Assembly (NCBI RefSeq): GCF_002804065.1
Contig: NZ_CP024955.1
Span: 1,426,001-1,490,000, forward strand
DNA: 64,000 bases
From: Kyrpidia spormannii
GTDB taxonomy: Bacteria > Bacillota > Bacilli > Kyrpidiales > Kyrpidiaceae
Direction of reading: 5' to 3'
Below, piece by piece: positions 26,382 through 33,843 of this stretch (positions within the stretch are counted from its first letter, which is position 1; each line of letters starts with the position of its first letter). The notes beneath the pieces were generated by a model, which saw only the letters and a list, made by a program, of their open reading frames with translations, had not been told where the DNA came from and did no database searches. The translations under genes were made by a program, and so were the position numbers.

Positions 26382-28439
26382 TTGAAGAAGCTGGGTTCCA
26401 TTCTGTTGTGGACGCTCATCTCCATTGTGGGCGCTGCGGCTTTTGCCGTATTAGCAATCAGTAACGGGGAGACGATCAGCGCTGCGTGGCTGATCATCGC
26501 CGCAGTGGCCACCTACGCCGTTGCCTACCGTTTTTATAGTAAATTCATGGCGCACAAAGCCTTTGGGCTGGACGATCGCCGGGCGACGCCGGCGGAAATC
26601 CACAACGACGGGAAAGACTACGTGCCTACCAACAAATGGGTACTTCTGGGTCACCATTTTGCGGCGATTGCCGGAGCCGGCCCCTTGGTGGGACCGATTC
26701 TCGCCGCCCAGATGGGGTACCTCCCGGGGACCTTGTGGATCATCATCGGAGTTGTGCTGGCTGGAGCTGTTCAGGATTTTGTCATCCTGTTCGCTTCGAT
26801 GCGCCGGGACGGCAGGTCTTTGGGGCAGATCGCCCGGGATGAGATCGGCGCCTTTGGCGGAATTCTCGCCTCCATCGGCGTGCTCGCCATCATGATCATT
26901 TTGATTGCCGTGCTGGCGTTGGTCGTGGTCAATGCCCTGAAAGGTTCGCCGTGGGGAACCTTTACCATCGTAATGACCATTCCCATCGCGCTGCTCATGG
27001 GGATCTATATGCGATTCATCCGGCCCGGCCGGGTGTTGGAAGGCAGCATTATCGGCATCTTCCTGTTGATGTTGGCCCTGTGGGCCGGGCAGTACGTGGC
27101 GGCTGACCCGTATTGGTCGGGCGTCTTCACCCTCAGTGGTACTGCCCTGGCGAAGTGGCTGATCTTGTACGGATTTATTGCTTCCATCTTGCCGGTTTGG
27201 CTGCTGCTGGCGCCCCGGGACTATCTCAGTTCGTTTTTGAAGATCGGAACGATCGTTCTTCTCGCCATCGGTATCCTCATCGTGCTGCCGCCGATCCACA
27301 TGCCGAAGCTCACCCGGTTCGTGGACGGGACGGGGCCGGTGTTCAGCGGGAACTTGTTCCCATTCCTGTTTATCACCATCGCTTGCGGCGCGGTGTCCGG
27401 CTTCCATTCTTTAGTTTCTTCTGGGACGACGCCGAAGATGATTCAAAAAGAGTCCCAGGCCCGGATGATCGGCTACGGCGGGATGTTGCTGGAGTCCTTC
27501 GTGGCCATCATGGCCATGGTGGCGGCGACCTCGCTGCACCCGGGGGTCTATTTTGCTATGAACTCGCCGGCTGCGGTCATTGGGACGGACGCCGTCACCG
27601 CAGCGGCGAAGATCAGTCAGTGGGGCTTTACCGTGGATGCTGCCACCATCACCCAGTGGGCCAAAGACGTGGGCGAGCACACCATCTTGTCCCGCACCGG
27701 TGGCGCTCCGACGCTGGCGGTGGGCATGGCGGACATCTTTTCAAAGTTTATGGGTGGATTCAAGGCATTCTGGTACCACTTTGCCATCCTGTTTGAGGCG
27801 GTATTTATCCTGACCACTATTGACGCTGGAACCCGGGTTGGACGGTTTATGCTCCAGGATTTGCTGGGCAATGTCTGGAAGCCCCTTGGGCGGACGGAGT
27901 CTTTTGGCGCCAATGTATTTGCCAGCGCCGTGATCGCTTTGGGGTGGGGCTATTTCCTCTATCAGGGCGTGACGGATCCGCTGGGAGGCATCAACACGTT
28001 GTGGCCCCTGTTCGGCATCTCGAACCAGATGTTGGCCGGCATCGCCCTCATCGTTGCCACGACGGTCTTGATCAAGATGGGCAAGGCGAGGTACAGTTGG
28101 ATTACACTCCTGCCTCTCGCGTGGCTCTTGGCGGTCACCCTGACGGCGGGGTGGCAGAAACTGTTTGACCCCAAACCAGCGGTCGGATTTCTGGCCCACG
28201 CCCAGGTGGTCGCCGACGGCATAGCGGCCGGGAAACTGATCGGACCCGCGAAGTCCATGGCCGACATGAACAAAATGCTGTTTAACGACCGGGTGGACGC
28301 GATTATGACTGCGATATTCATCATCGTTGTGGTGGGCGTACTCCTCGATGCACTGCGAGTTTGGTACCAAGTGTTGATCGAGAAGCGTAAACCGGAATTA
28401 AAGGAAACGCCCTTTGTGCCTTCCAGCACTCAGGGTTGA
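26382..28439 (+). CDS. cstA: CstA family carbon-starvation transporter
   Basis: Large inner-membrane protein of 685 residues with around 16 hydrophobic helices. Family members carry pyruvate or peptides. Landmarks: YRFYSKFMAHKAFGLDD, NKWVLLGHHFAAIAGAGPLVGP, GCGAVSGFHSLVSSGTTPKM and TIDAGTRVGRFMLQDLLG. TTG start with AAAAGGGGGATCG upstream. Paired with a YbdD-type small protein just downstream, as is typical. TACAAT at 26300 may be its -10 box, but no good -35 accompanies it. Confidence 0.92.
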   Translation: MKKLGSILLWTLISIVGAAAFAVLAISNGETISAAWLIIAAVATYAVAYRFYSKFMAHKAFGLDDRRATPAEIHNDGKDYVPTNKWVLLGHHFAAIAGAGPLVGPILAAQMGYLPGTLWIIIGVVLAGAVQDFVILFASMRRDGRSLGQIARDEIGAFGGILASIGVLAIMIILIAVLALVVVNALKGSPWGTFTIVMTIPIALLMGIYMRFIRPGRVLEGSIIGIFLLMLALWAGQYVAADPYWSGVFTLSGTALAKWLILYGFIASILPVWLLLAPRDYLSSFLKIGTIVLLAIGILIVLPPIHMPKLTRFVDGTGPVFSGNLFPFLFITIACGAVSGFHSLVSSGTTPKMIQKESQARMIGYGGMLLESFVAIMAMVAATSLHPGVYFAMNSPAAVIGTDAVTAAAKISQWGFTVDAATITQWAKDVGEHTILSRTGGAPTLAVGMADIFSKFMGGFKAFWYHFAILFEAVFILTTIDAGTRVGRFMLQDLLGNVWKPLGRTESFGANVFASAVIALGWGYFLYQGVTDPLGGINTLWPLFGISNQMLAGIALIVATTVLIKMGKARYSWITLLPLAWLLAVTLTAGWQKLFDPKPAVGFLAHAQVVADGIAAGKLIGPAKSMADMNKMLFNDRVDAIMTAIFIIVVVGVLLDALRVWYQVLIEKRKPELKETPFVPSSTQG

Positions 28440-28505
28440 TGCCGGTCCCGGTTCCTTCCCTGGACTCAATGGATGAAAGGGTGCGTTTAAGGAGGCGATG
28501 AGGTC

Positions 28506-28703
28506 GTGAAATCCTCGGTGGAGGGCTGGTTCTGTAAACTGCGCACGAGTGTGAAAACAGTCTTCGGTATGCCGGACTACGAGGCGTATCTGGAGCGCCA
28601 TCAGCGCGTTCACCCGGAGAAACCTCCGCTGTCCAGGCAAGAATTCTACACCCAATATCTCAAAGATCGGTACGACAGCGGCAGCCCGACGCGCTGCTGT
28701 TGA
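28506..28703 (+). CDS. YbdD/YjiX family small protein
   Basis: 65 residues with the family's hallmark GMPDYEAYLERHQRVHP and the C-terminal SGSPTRCC. These proteins are almost always encoded after cstA and are thought to assist the transporter. GTG start with AAGGAGGCG upstream. A terminator follows 25 bases later, closing the operon. Confidence 0.9.
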   Translation: MKSSVEGWFCKLRTSVKTVFGMPDYEAYLERHQRVHPEKPPLSRQEFYTQYLKDRYDSGSPTRCC

Positions 28704-28727
28704 CAAGCTCAGGCACCGAGTGCCGAG

Positions 28728-28753
28728 GCGGGGGACCCACCCCCGCTTTTTTT
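28728..28753 (+). terminator. terminator after cstA-ybdD
   Basis: GCGGGGG (28728-28734) pairs with CCCCCGC (28740-28746), loop of 5, followed by seven T. Confidence 0.9.
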
Positions 28754-28808
28754 GTCAGCATGGAACGGGCCCGGGGTGGGAAAACGAATCCTCAAGGAGG
28801 GACTCGGC

Positions 28809-29492
28809 GTGGCGGTGGGTGAGCAGGTTGCAAAAGAGGACCGGCAAGACCTTGAGTTTTGGGGGCGATTGTGGTGCAACGCCCGGCGCCCTCTCGTGTT
28901 GTCCGGAGCGGGGATCAGCGTCGCTTCGGGGCTGCCCACGGTGGGCCAGAGGTGGAACGGCATCCCCCTGCGTACGCTGTTTACCCGGCGCAGATTTGAG
29001 AGCAGGCCGAAGGAATTTTTCGATTGTTACCGGGATTGGTTATGGAACTGGGGACGGGCTGAGCCGAATCCGGCCCATCGGGCTTTGGCGGCTTGGGGTG
29101 GGCGGGTGGTCACCTTGAATGTTGACGGTCTTCACCGAAAAGCGGGGTCAAGCGGTTGTGTGGAACTTCACGGAAGGCTGTTTGAACTGGCCTGCCGGCA
29201 GTGTGGGCTTATCTTGGAGGCGCGGCTGGCGTTTCGAGAGGATGTGCCGCGCTGTCCGGGGTGCAACAGCCTGCTCGCTCCGAACATGGTGTTTGTCGGG
29301 GAACCGGTGCGACATTTCGCCACGGTGATGGACTGGGTGGGGGATGCGGACCTGTTGGTGGCCATCGGCACCCGCCTCGACGTCTCTCCCATCAATCAGA
29401 TCCCTTTGGCCGCGCATCGAAAAGGGATTCCACTTGTCCGCATCAACCGCCGGGCGGAGGTGTTGGTGCCCATTCTGGTGGGCAGAGCCTAG
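28809..29492 (+). CDS. Sir2 family NAD-dependent protein deacylase
   Basis: Sirtuin-like protein of 227 residues. Visible: NAD loop LSGAGISVASGLPT, TLNVDGLHRKAG in place of the usual TQN-D-LH, the catalytic histidine in VELHGRL, two CxxC zinc pairs (CRQC, CPGC), PNMVFVGEP and GTRLDVSPI. The DFR triplet that normally follows the NAD loop is replaced by VGQRW, and the TQN glutamine is leucine, so substrate or activity may be altered. GTG 28809 is set by AAGGAGGG 8 bases upstream. Confidence 0.8.
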   Translation: MAVGEQVAKEDRQDLEFWGRLWCNARRPLVLSGAGISVASGLPTVGQRWNGIPLRTLFTRRRFESRPKEFFDCYRDWLWNWGRAEPNPAHRALAAWGGRVVTLNVDGLHRKAGSSGCVELHGRLFELACRQCGLILEARLAFREDVPRCPGCNSLLAPNMVFVGEPVRHFATVMDWVGDADLLVAIGTRLDVSPINQIPLAAHRKGIPLVRINRRAEVLVPILVGRA

Positions 29493-29526
29493 GCCCCGGC
29501 GGCGCACCGGGGCACCGGGGCGAGTG

Positions 29527-29694
29527 TTACCAGCGGGATTCCGGGCCGGAGGTAATAAAGGCAATGGCGGCGAAAGCTCCGGCGAAACCGATGAAAATGG
29601 TGGCTAAAGCCTCCGGGGCCCGCTCTCCGAGAAACAGCGTAAAAATCGCAAAGACCGCACACATAATGGCAATGCCAAAATAGTAGCGAAACAT
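29527..29694 (-). CDS. small two-helix membrane protein
   Basis: 55 residues starting MFRYYFGIAIM. Two hydrophobic helices (about 5-22 and 31-48) are joined by a short GERAPEA turn, ending GPESRW. The ribosome site GGAGGATCC lies seven bases before the ATG. Convergent with the sirtuin gene. No family recognised; the clean ribosome site and two evident helices support a real gene. Confidence 0.65.
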   Translation of the reverse strand: MFRYYFGIAIMCAVFAIFTLFLGERAPEALATIFIGFAGAFAAIAFITSGPESRW

Positions 29695-29816
29695 GGCGGA
29701 TCCTCCTCTGTCCGACTCTCTTCCTCCGTCATCTTACCACCGGATCAGAAAAGTATGCAATGCGGGTTCACAAAGATGTCAAATTCCGGTGATTGGCTTG
29801 TTCTTCTCAAAGCCAT

Positions 29817-29846
29817 TTGGTCGGCCCTGCTGCAGTTCGGTATAAT
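29817..29846 (+). promoter_or_regulatory. promoter for pepA
   Basis: TTGGTC, 18-bp spacer, perfect TATAAT at 29841-29846, about 55 bp before the aminopeptidase start. Confidence 0.55.
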
Positions 29847-29900
29847 GGAGCCTGAAGGCGGCACGACCCGCACGTCAGGGAAGGAATGGAGGAGTGCCCG

Positions 29901-31331
29901 GTGGAGTGGAGAGTAGAGTCCGATTCCCCTTTGGGTTGCCATATTGTACTCCTGACCCCGGAGTTCGCGGCGGGTTCACCTCTAGGCTTGCCCGTGAGCG
30001 AACGCCATGCCAAAAAAGGCACAGTGACCCCCTTTTTTCGCAATGGGGACGGGGTCCGGCTATGGTTGACGGCGGGTATCGGTCCTGAAGGGGAAGTTCA
30101 ACCGGAACATATTCGGCAGGCGATGGGGGAAGCCGGCCGGATGGCGGTGAAAGAAGGATGGGAGGAGGTGGCGGTACACCTTCCTGAGCTTCCGCTTCCG
30201 GCCGACGCCTTGGGTCGGGCTGTGGTTGAAGGCCTCGTGCTTGGCACCTACCGGTTTGATCGCTATCGGTCGGACCCGCAGACGCAAAGGTTGCGGAGGG
30301 TGGACGTGCTTCGGGGAACTCGCGAGTCCGAATCACTTTTTGCAGGGATTCGCCGGGGTGAGGCGGATGCAGCGGGGACGTGTCTGGCGCGGGATTTGGC
30401 CAATGAGCCGGCCAATCACCTGAGGCCCGATCTGCTCGCCTCCCGGGTACAAGAGCATTTTTCAGGTACTCCGGTGGAAGTCTCGGTGTACGGGGGCGTG
30501 AAATTGGAACGGATGGACCTTCAAGGTCTGACGGCCGTGGGGAAGGGTAGCCGCTATGGTCCCCGCCTCATCGAAATGCACTATACCGGGGATTCGTCCA
30601 AACCGCTGATTGCCCTGGTCGGTAAAGGCGTGACCTTTGACTCCGGTGGCATCAGTTTGAAAACCCAGCGGGACATCAGCGACATGCGGATGGACATGGC
30701 GGGTGCAGCTGCGGTCATCGGGGCCTTGGACGTGATTGCCAAGTTGCGTCTTCCGGTGCATGTGGTGGGACTGGTACCGGCTGCAGAGAACCTTCCCGGG
30801 GCGCATTCCATGTTGCCCGGAGACATTATTCGTTACGCGAACGGGACCACCGTTCAGGTCGCCAACACCGATGCAGAAGGACGTCTGATTCTCGCGGATG
30901 GGCTGATTCTGGCGGGAAAACGCGGGGCGCGCACGGTCATCGATATCGCCACCTTAACCGGTGCGTGCGCTGCGGCCCTGGGTCCCAAGATCGCGGGTGT
31001 TTTCGGCGATGAAGGGCTGCGAAAACTGCTGCAGGAGGTCGGGGAAGAGGTGGGGGATCGGGTTTGGCCCATGCCCCTGGTGGAAGAGTATGAGTCCTTG
31101 CTGGACAGTGATTATGCCGATCTCAAAAATATCAGCGAGGGGCCATACGCCGGTGCGATCACGGCCGCTTTGTTTTTGAAGCGTTTTGTCCCGACAGGGG
31201 TCGCTTGGGCGCACATCGACATGGCCGGACCCATGGATACGCCGAAAACGAAGGGTTACCTGCCCGCCGGGGCGACGGGGTTCGGCGTCCGCTTGTTGGC
31301 CGAAGCGGTGAACCGGCTGGCAAGCGCATGA
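29901..31331 (+). CDS. pepA: leucyl aminopeptidase (M17)
   Basis: Cytosolic dizinc aminopeptidase. About 476 residues: variable N-terminal domain to about 150, then catalytic domain with VGKGVTFDSGGISLKT, DMAGAAAVIGAL and NTDAEGRLILADGL, which supply the metal ligands and catalytic lysine and arginine. GTG 29901 has GGAGG at ideal distance; ATG 29886 is an alternative. Likely acts in peptide turnover; a small unknown gene follows. Confidence 0.94.
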   Translation: MEWRVESDSPLGCHIVLLTPEFAAGSPLGLPVSERHAKKGTVTPFFRNGDGVRLWLTAGIGPEGEVQPEHIRQAMGEAGRMAVKEGWEEVAVHLPELPLPADALGRAVVEGLVLGTYRFDRYRSDPQTQRLRRVDVLRGTRESESLFAGIRRGEADAAGTCLARDLANEPANHLRPDLLASRVQEHFSGTPVEVSVYGGVKLERMDLQGLTAVGKGSRYGPRLIEMHYTGDSSKPLIALVGKGVTFDSGGISLKTQRDISDMRMDMAGAAAVIGALDVIAKLRLPVHVVGLVPAAENLPGAHSMLPGDIIRYANGTTVQVANTDAEGRLILADGLILAGKRGARTVIDIATLTGACAAALGPKIAGVFGDEGLRKLLQEVGEEVGDRVWPMPLVEEYESLLDSDYADLKNISEGPYAGAITAALFLKRFVPTGVAWAHIDMAGPMDTPKTKGYLPAGATGFGVRLLAEAVNRLASA

Positions 31332-31401
31332 CAACTGGCGAGTCCGGATTCTCGGCCTTGGGCCAACGCTTGTTTCAGGCGATGAAGGAGTGTACACGGT
31401 T

Positions 31402-31755
31402 ATGTACGTGATGATCACCCAGGGCAGTCGCAAAGCCCGGGCCGCAAAGGATCTCTATGAGACGTTGAAGTCCCGGACTTCCCGGCTGCTGCCGCCGATT
31501 CGCGAAGGCGAGATCGAGGGGTGGGCAGGCGTGGAAGTTCCCGAGCATGAACGCGGCCGGGTGTTGGCCATGCGTTTCCACGATGAACATCTCAGCCCTT
31601 ATATAAAATCGGATATGAATCTTTTTCATCTGCTGATGTTGGATGAGCATGTGGAAATGAGAATTTACCGGGCGGAGCGCGGGTGGCTCTTTGTGTTCGA
31701 AGGGGTACAGGCCGCCCCGAAGCCCTTCGGGGCTGCGGGGTTTGATCCCCGATAG
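31402..31755 (+). CDS. hypothetical protein
   Basis: 117 residues, mixed alpha/beta, with MYVMITQGSRKARAAKDLYE at the start and MRIYRAERGWLFVFEG near residue 95. GAAGGAG lies 11 bases before ATG 31402; GTG 31390 is in frame but too close to it. No membrane segment or known motif. Situated between pepA and cbiX on the same strand. Confidence 0.65.
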   Translation: MYVMITQGSRKARAAKDLYETLKSRTSRLLPPIREGEIEGWAGVEVPEHERGRVLAMRFHDEHLSPYIKSDMNLFHLLMLDEHVEMRIYRAERGWLFVFEGVQAAPKPFGAAGFDPR

Positions 31756-31788
31756 GGTTGTGTTTTAGGGAGAAAGGGGGCGACGAAT

Positions 31789-32181
31789 GTGGCGGGAACC
31801 GCGGTGCTGTTGATTGGACACGGCAGTCAGCTTCAGACGGCCGCTGAAGATATGTATCGGGTGATGGACGATTTGAAGCGATCAGGTCGATGGGACATCG
31901 TGGAAGCGGCTTTCTTGGAGATCACCCCGCCGTCCATTCCGGAAGGGATAGAACGCTGCATCAATCAAGGGGCCAGCCGAGTGGTGATTGTACCGTATTT
32001 TCTCCACCTGGGAAAGCACGTCCTTCGCGATCTCCCCCGGATCATTGAGGAAGCTGGACGCCGGCATCCGGGGATCCAGATCGGCCTCGGAGGGCATCTG
32101 GGCTATGATCCCCGGCTGGCTCTCATTGTGGAGGAACGGGCGGAACAGGCTCTGGCGGAGATGGACACCGTAGCGGGGTGA
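31789..32181 (+). CDS. cbiX: sirohydrochlorin chelatase, CbiX short form
   Basis: 130 residues, one chelatase domain: LLIGHGSQ with the metal-binding histidine, FLEITPPSIPEGIERCINQGASRVVIVPYFLHLGKHVLRDLP (residues 44-85) and a late GGHLGYDPRLA. Such small CbiX/SirB proteins insert cobalt or iron into sirohydrochlorin as homodimers. No other siroheme or cobalamin genes lie nearby, so the metal cannot be told from context. GTG start with AGAAAGGGGGCG upstream. Confidence 0.88.
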   Translation: MAGTAVLLIGHGSQLQTAAEDMYRVMDDLKRSGRWDIVEAAFLEITPPSIPEGIERCINQGASRVVIVPYFLHLGKHVLRDLPRIIEEAGRRHPGIQIGLGGHLGYDPRLALIVEERAEQALAEMDTVAG

Positions 32182-32225
32182 GGGAATGTCCCGGTGAGTT
32201 GCCCCGGGAGAAAGGGGAATGTGCA

Positions 32226-32546
32226 TTGAGTGGCATGAATTCGTTATCCTTGAAATTCTGCAAAAAAAATCTTGAGAAGTCCGGAGATGTTCTGCGGGCC
32301 TTGCAGGAGAGGTACCCCGACCTAAAAATCGAAGTCTCGGACTGCCTCGATGTCTGCGGGCTGTGTACCGACGTGCCCTTTGTCCTGCGAAACAACGCCA
32401 TTGTTCACGGACGGAACGCCCGAGATCTGTACCTGAAATTAGAGCGGGGCATGCAGCCATTCTTCCGCCGGGAGCCCATCCCGGGAACAGCTGCGGCCAT
32501 GGCTCTCAACAGTGGGACTGCCGACACCTCGTCCGGTGAATCCTGA
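32226..32546 (+). CDS. DUF1450 family protein (YuzB-like)
   Basis: About 106 residues. The family pattern is an early cysteine (LKFCKKNL) and a CxxC-type cluster (SDCLDVCGLCTDVPFVLRNN, residues 40-59), then VVHG-like NAIVHGRNARDLYLKL. It resembles a thioredoxin-fold redox or metal module. TTG 32226 has GAGAAAGGGG at good distance; ATG 32235 may be the true start. The 30-residue C-terminal extension is longer than in YuzB. Confidence 0.75.
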   Translation: MSGMNSLSLKFCKKNLEKSGDVLRALQERYPDLKIEVSDCLDVCGLCTDVPFVLRNNAIVHGRNARDLYLKLERGMQPFFRREPIPGTAAAMALNSGTADTSSGES

Positions 32547-32566
32547 ATTTCCCCAAGGCTTTCAAG

Positions 32567-32601
32567 GGCCGGGATGGGCACACATCGTTCCCGGCCTTTT
32601 T
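32567..32601 (+). terminator. terminator after the DUF1450 gene
   Basis: GGCCGGGA (32567-32574) pairs with TCCCGGCC (32589-32596) around a 14-base loop, followed by five T. Confidence 0.8.
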
Positions 32602-32678
32602 CCTTTGGGTTCACCCGTCTTCTTCCCCTGTCATATTCTATAAGACGCCATCCCCATGGGATGCGAGGGGGGACGGGT

Positions 32679-33389
32679 ATGAAGACAAGACCCAAAGCAC
32701 CCGGCCGATCGGTGTATCGCATCGCGGACGTTGTCGAGCGATACAAGGGGGCAGTGGTCAATATCGAGGTGGTGCAGGATATTCCTCGGTCTGCGGTCTC
32801 TCGGATCCCGGGATGGCCGTTGCCCCCGCCAGATGAGGGGGGAGAGGATCGGGAACTGCATCAGCTCAATATCGGCTCCGGCTTTTTTTTCGACCGCCGG
32901 GGGCTGATCCTAACCAATGAACACGTCATTCACGGCGCTTCTCGAATTTTGGTGCGGCTTTTGGGGCGTACCCGGGTGGTGGAGGCCAAGGTGGTCGGAG
33001 CTCACTATGAACTGGATCTGGCGGTCCTCCGAGTGCCCAAGCCTCCTGGACTTCCAATTCTACAATTGGCCAAAAAGCGGGACCTGCGAGTTGGTGAGTG
33101 GGTGGTGGCCATCGGCAACCCCCTTGGTTTGGACCACACCGTCACCGTCGGGGTGATTAGTGCTAAGGAACGGCCGATGGCGATCGGAGATCGCAAATAT
33201 CCCCATCTGATTCAAACGGATGCGGCGATCAACCGCGGCAACAGCGGAGGACCTCTGATCAATCTGCGGGGGAAAGTGGTCGGGATCAACACGGCGGTCA
33301 GCCAGAGTTCCCAGGGAATCGGCTTTGCTATCGCGGTGGATGTGGTGCGCAAAGCCCTGAGAGAGATGCGCCTCGGCTTACCCGAGTAG
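32679..33389 (+). CDS. trypsin-like serine protease, HtrA-type domain only
   Basis: 236 residues. Catalytic triad visible: His in TNEHVI, Asp in YELDLAVLRV, Ser in NRGNSGGPLINL; the oxyanion and specificity loops resemble HtrA/DegP. No signal peptide or membrane anchor is seen, and there is no C-terminal PDZ domain, so it looks like a cytoplasmic, PDZ-less HtrA. GGGGGGACGGG precedes ATG 32679. An upstream start would translate through the preceding terminator. Confidence 0.85.
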   Translation: MKTRPKAPGRSVYRIADVVERYKGAVVNIEVVQDIPRSAVSRIPGWPLPPPDEGGEDRELHQLNIGSGFFFDRRGLILTNEHVIHGASRILVRLLGRTRVVEAKVVGAHYELDLAVLRVPKPPGLPILQLAKKRDLRVGEWVVAIGNPLGLDHTVTVGVISAKERPMAIGDRKYPHLIQTDAAINRGNSGGPLINLRGKVVGINTAVSQSSQGIGFAIAVDVVRKALREMRLGLPE

Positions 33390-33492
33390 GCGGCAGCAGA
33401 TTTTGCGCGCTGTTCCACCGCATGCTTCAGGGTGGGCTATAACAGATTGGACTGTACACAATGGGTTCCAATTCAATCTGGTGTCCCCTCCT

Positions 33493-33506
33493 TACCACCG
33501 GTGGTA
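33493..33506. promoter_or_regulatory. 14-bp perfect palindrome upstream of gltB
   Basis: TACCACCGGTGGTA, about 130 bp upstream of the gltB -10 box. The 450-base gap between the protease and gltB holds this palindrome, a promoter and a structured leader, and no convincing gene. Confidence 0.45.
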
Positions 33507-33611
33507 CGTGGTCCGAAGAATGCGGTGCCCCTACCAAAAGCGATCCGCTTTCAATGATGTCGGGTATATGGCTTTTTTCGCGTTATGCCATATGGTGAAC
33601 TATGTGTTGTG

Positions 33612-33640
33612 TTTCACGAGTCAATGTAGTATAGTATAAT
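33612..33640 (+). promoter_or_regulatory. gltB promoter
   Basis: Perfect TATAAT at 33635-33640; the -35 (TTTCAC, 17-bp spacer) is weak, suggesting an activated promoter. It implies a leader of about 195 bases before the gltB ATG. Confidence 0.5.
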
Positions 33641-33730
33641 GCGACAGCGGAAGTGCACCTAGGGATCCGGCCAGAGTAAATGGACAGGACCGAGCGGTGC
33701 AGGCCTCAGGGCCACACCGAAGGGATAAAA

Positions 33731-33778
33731 GACCCGGCGGACAGGTTCCCTGGTTTCATGAGGGATGCTCGCCGGGTC
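33731..33778 (+). promoter_or_regulatory. large hairpin in the gltB leader
   Basis: GACCCGGCG (33731-33739) and CGCCGGGTC (33770-33778) pair perfectly around an inner TCCCT/AGGGA helix (33747-33751 with 33761-33765). There is no T run, so it is not a simple terminator. Confidence 0.5.
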
Positions 33779-33843
33779 GTTCCGTAGAGGACGTCACAGG
33801 CCCGGGGCGGTCGGTGGAGCGGATTTTGCAGGGGGTGGACCGA

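Noticed and set aside
33403-33639. 78-codon open frame upstream of gltB
   Set aside because: No ribosome site, contains the palindrome and ends in the gltB -10 box; codon pattern unlike neighbours.
33697-33843. GTG 33697 as start of glutamate synthase
   Set aside because: Would add 49 residues with no family likeness and no ribosome site, while ATG 33844 has both a ribosome site and a normal short propeptide.
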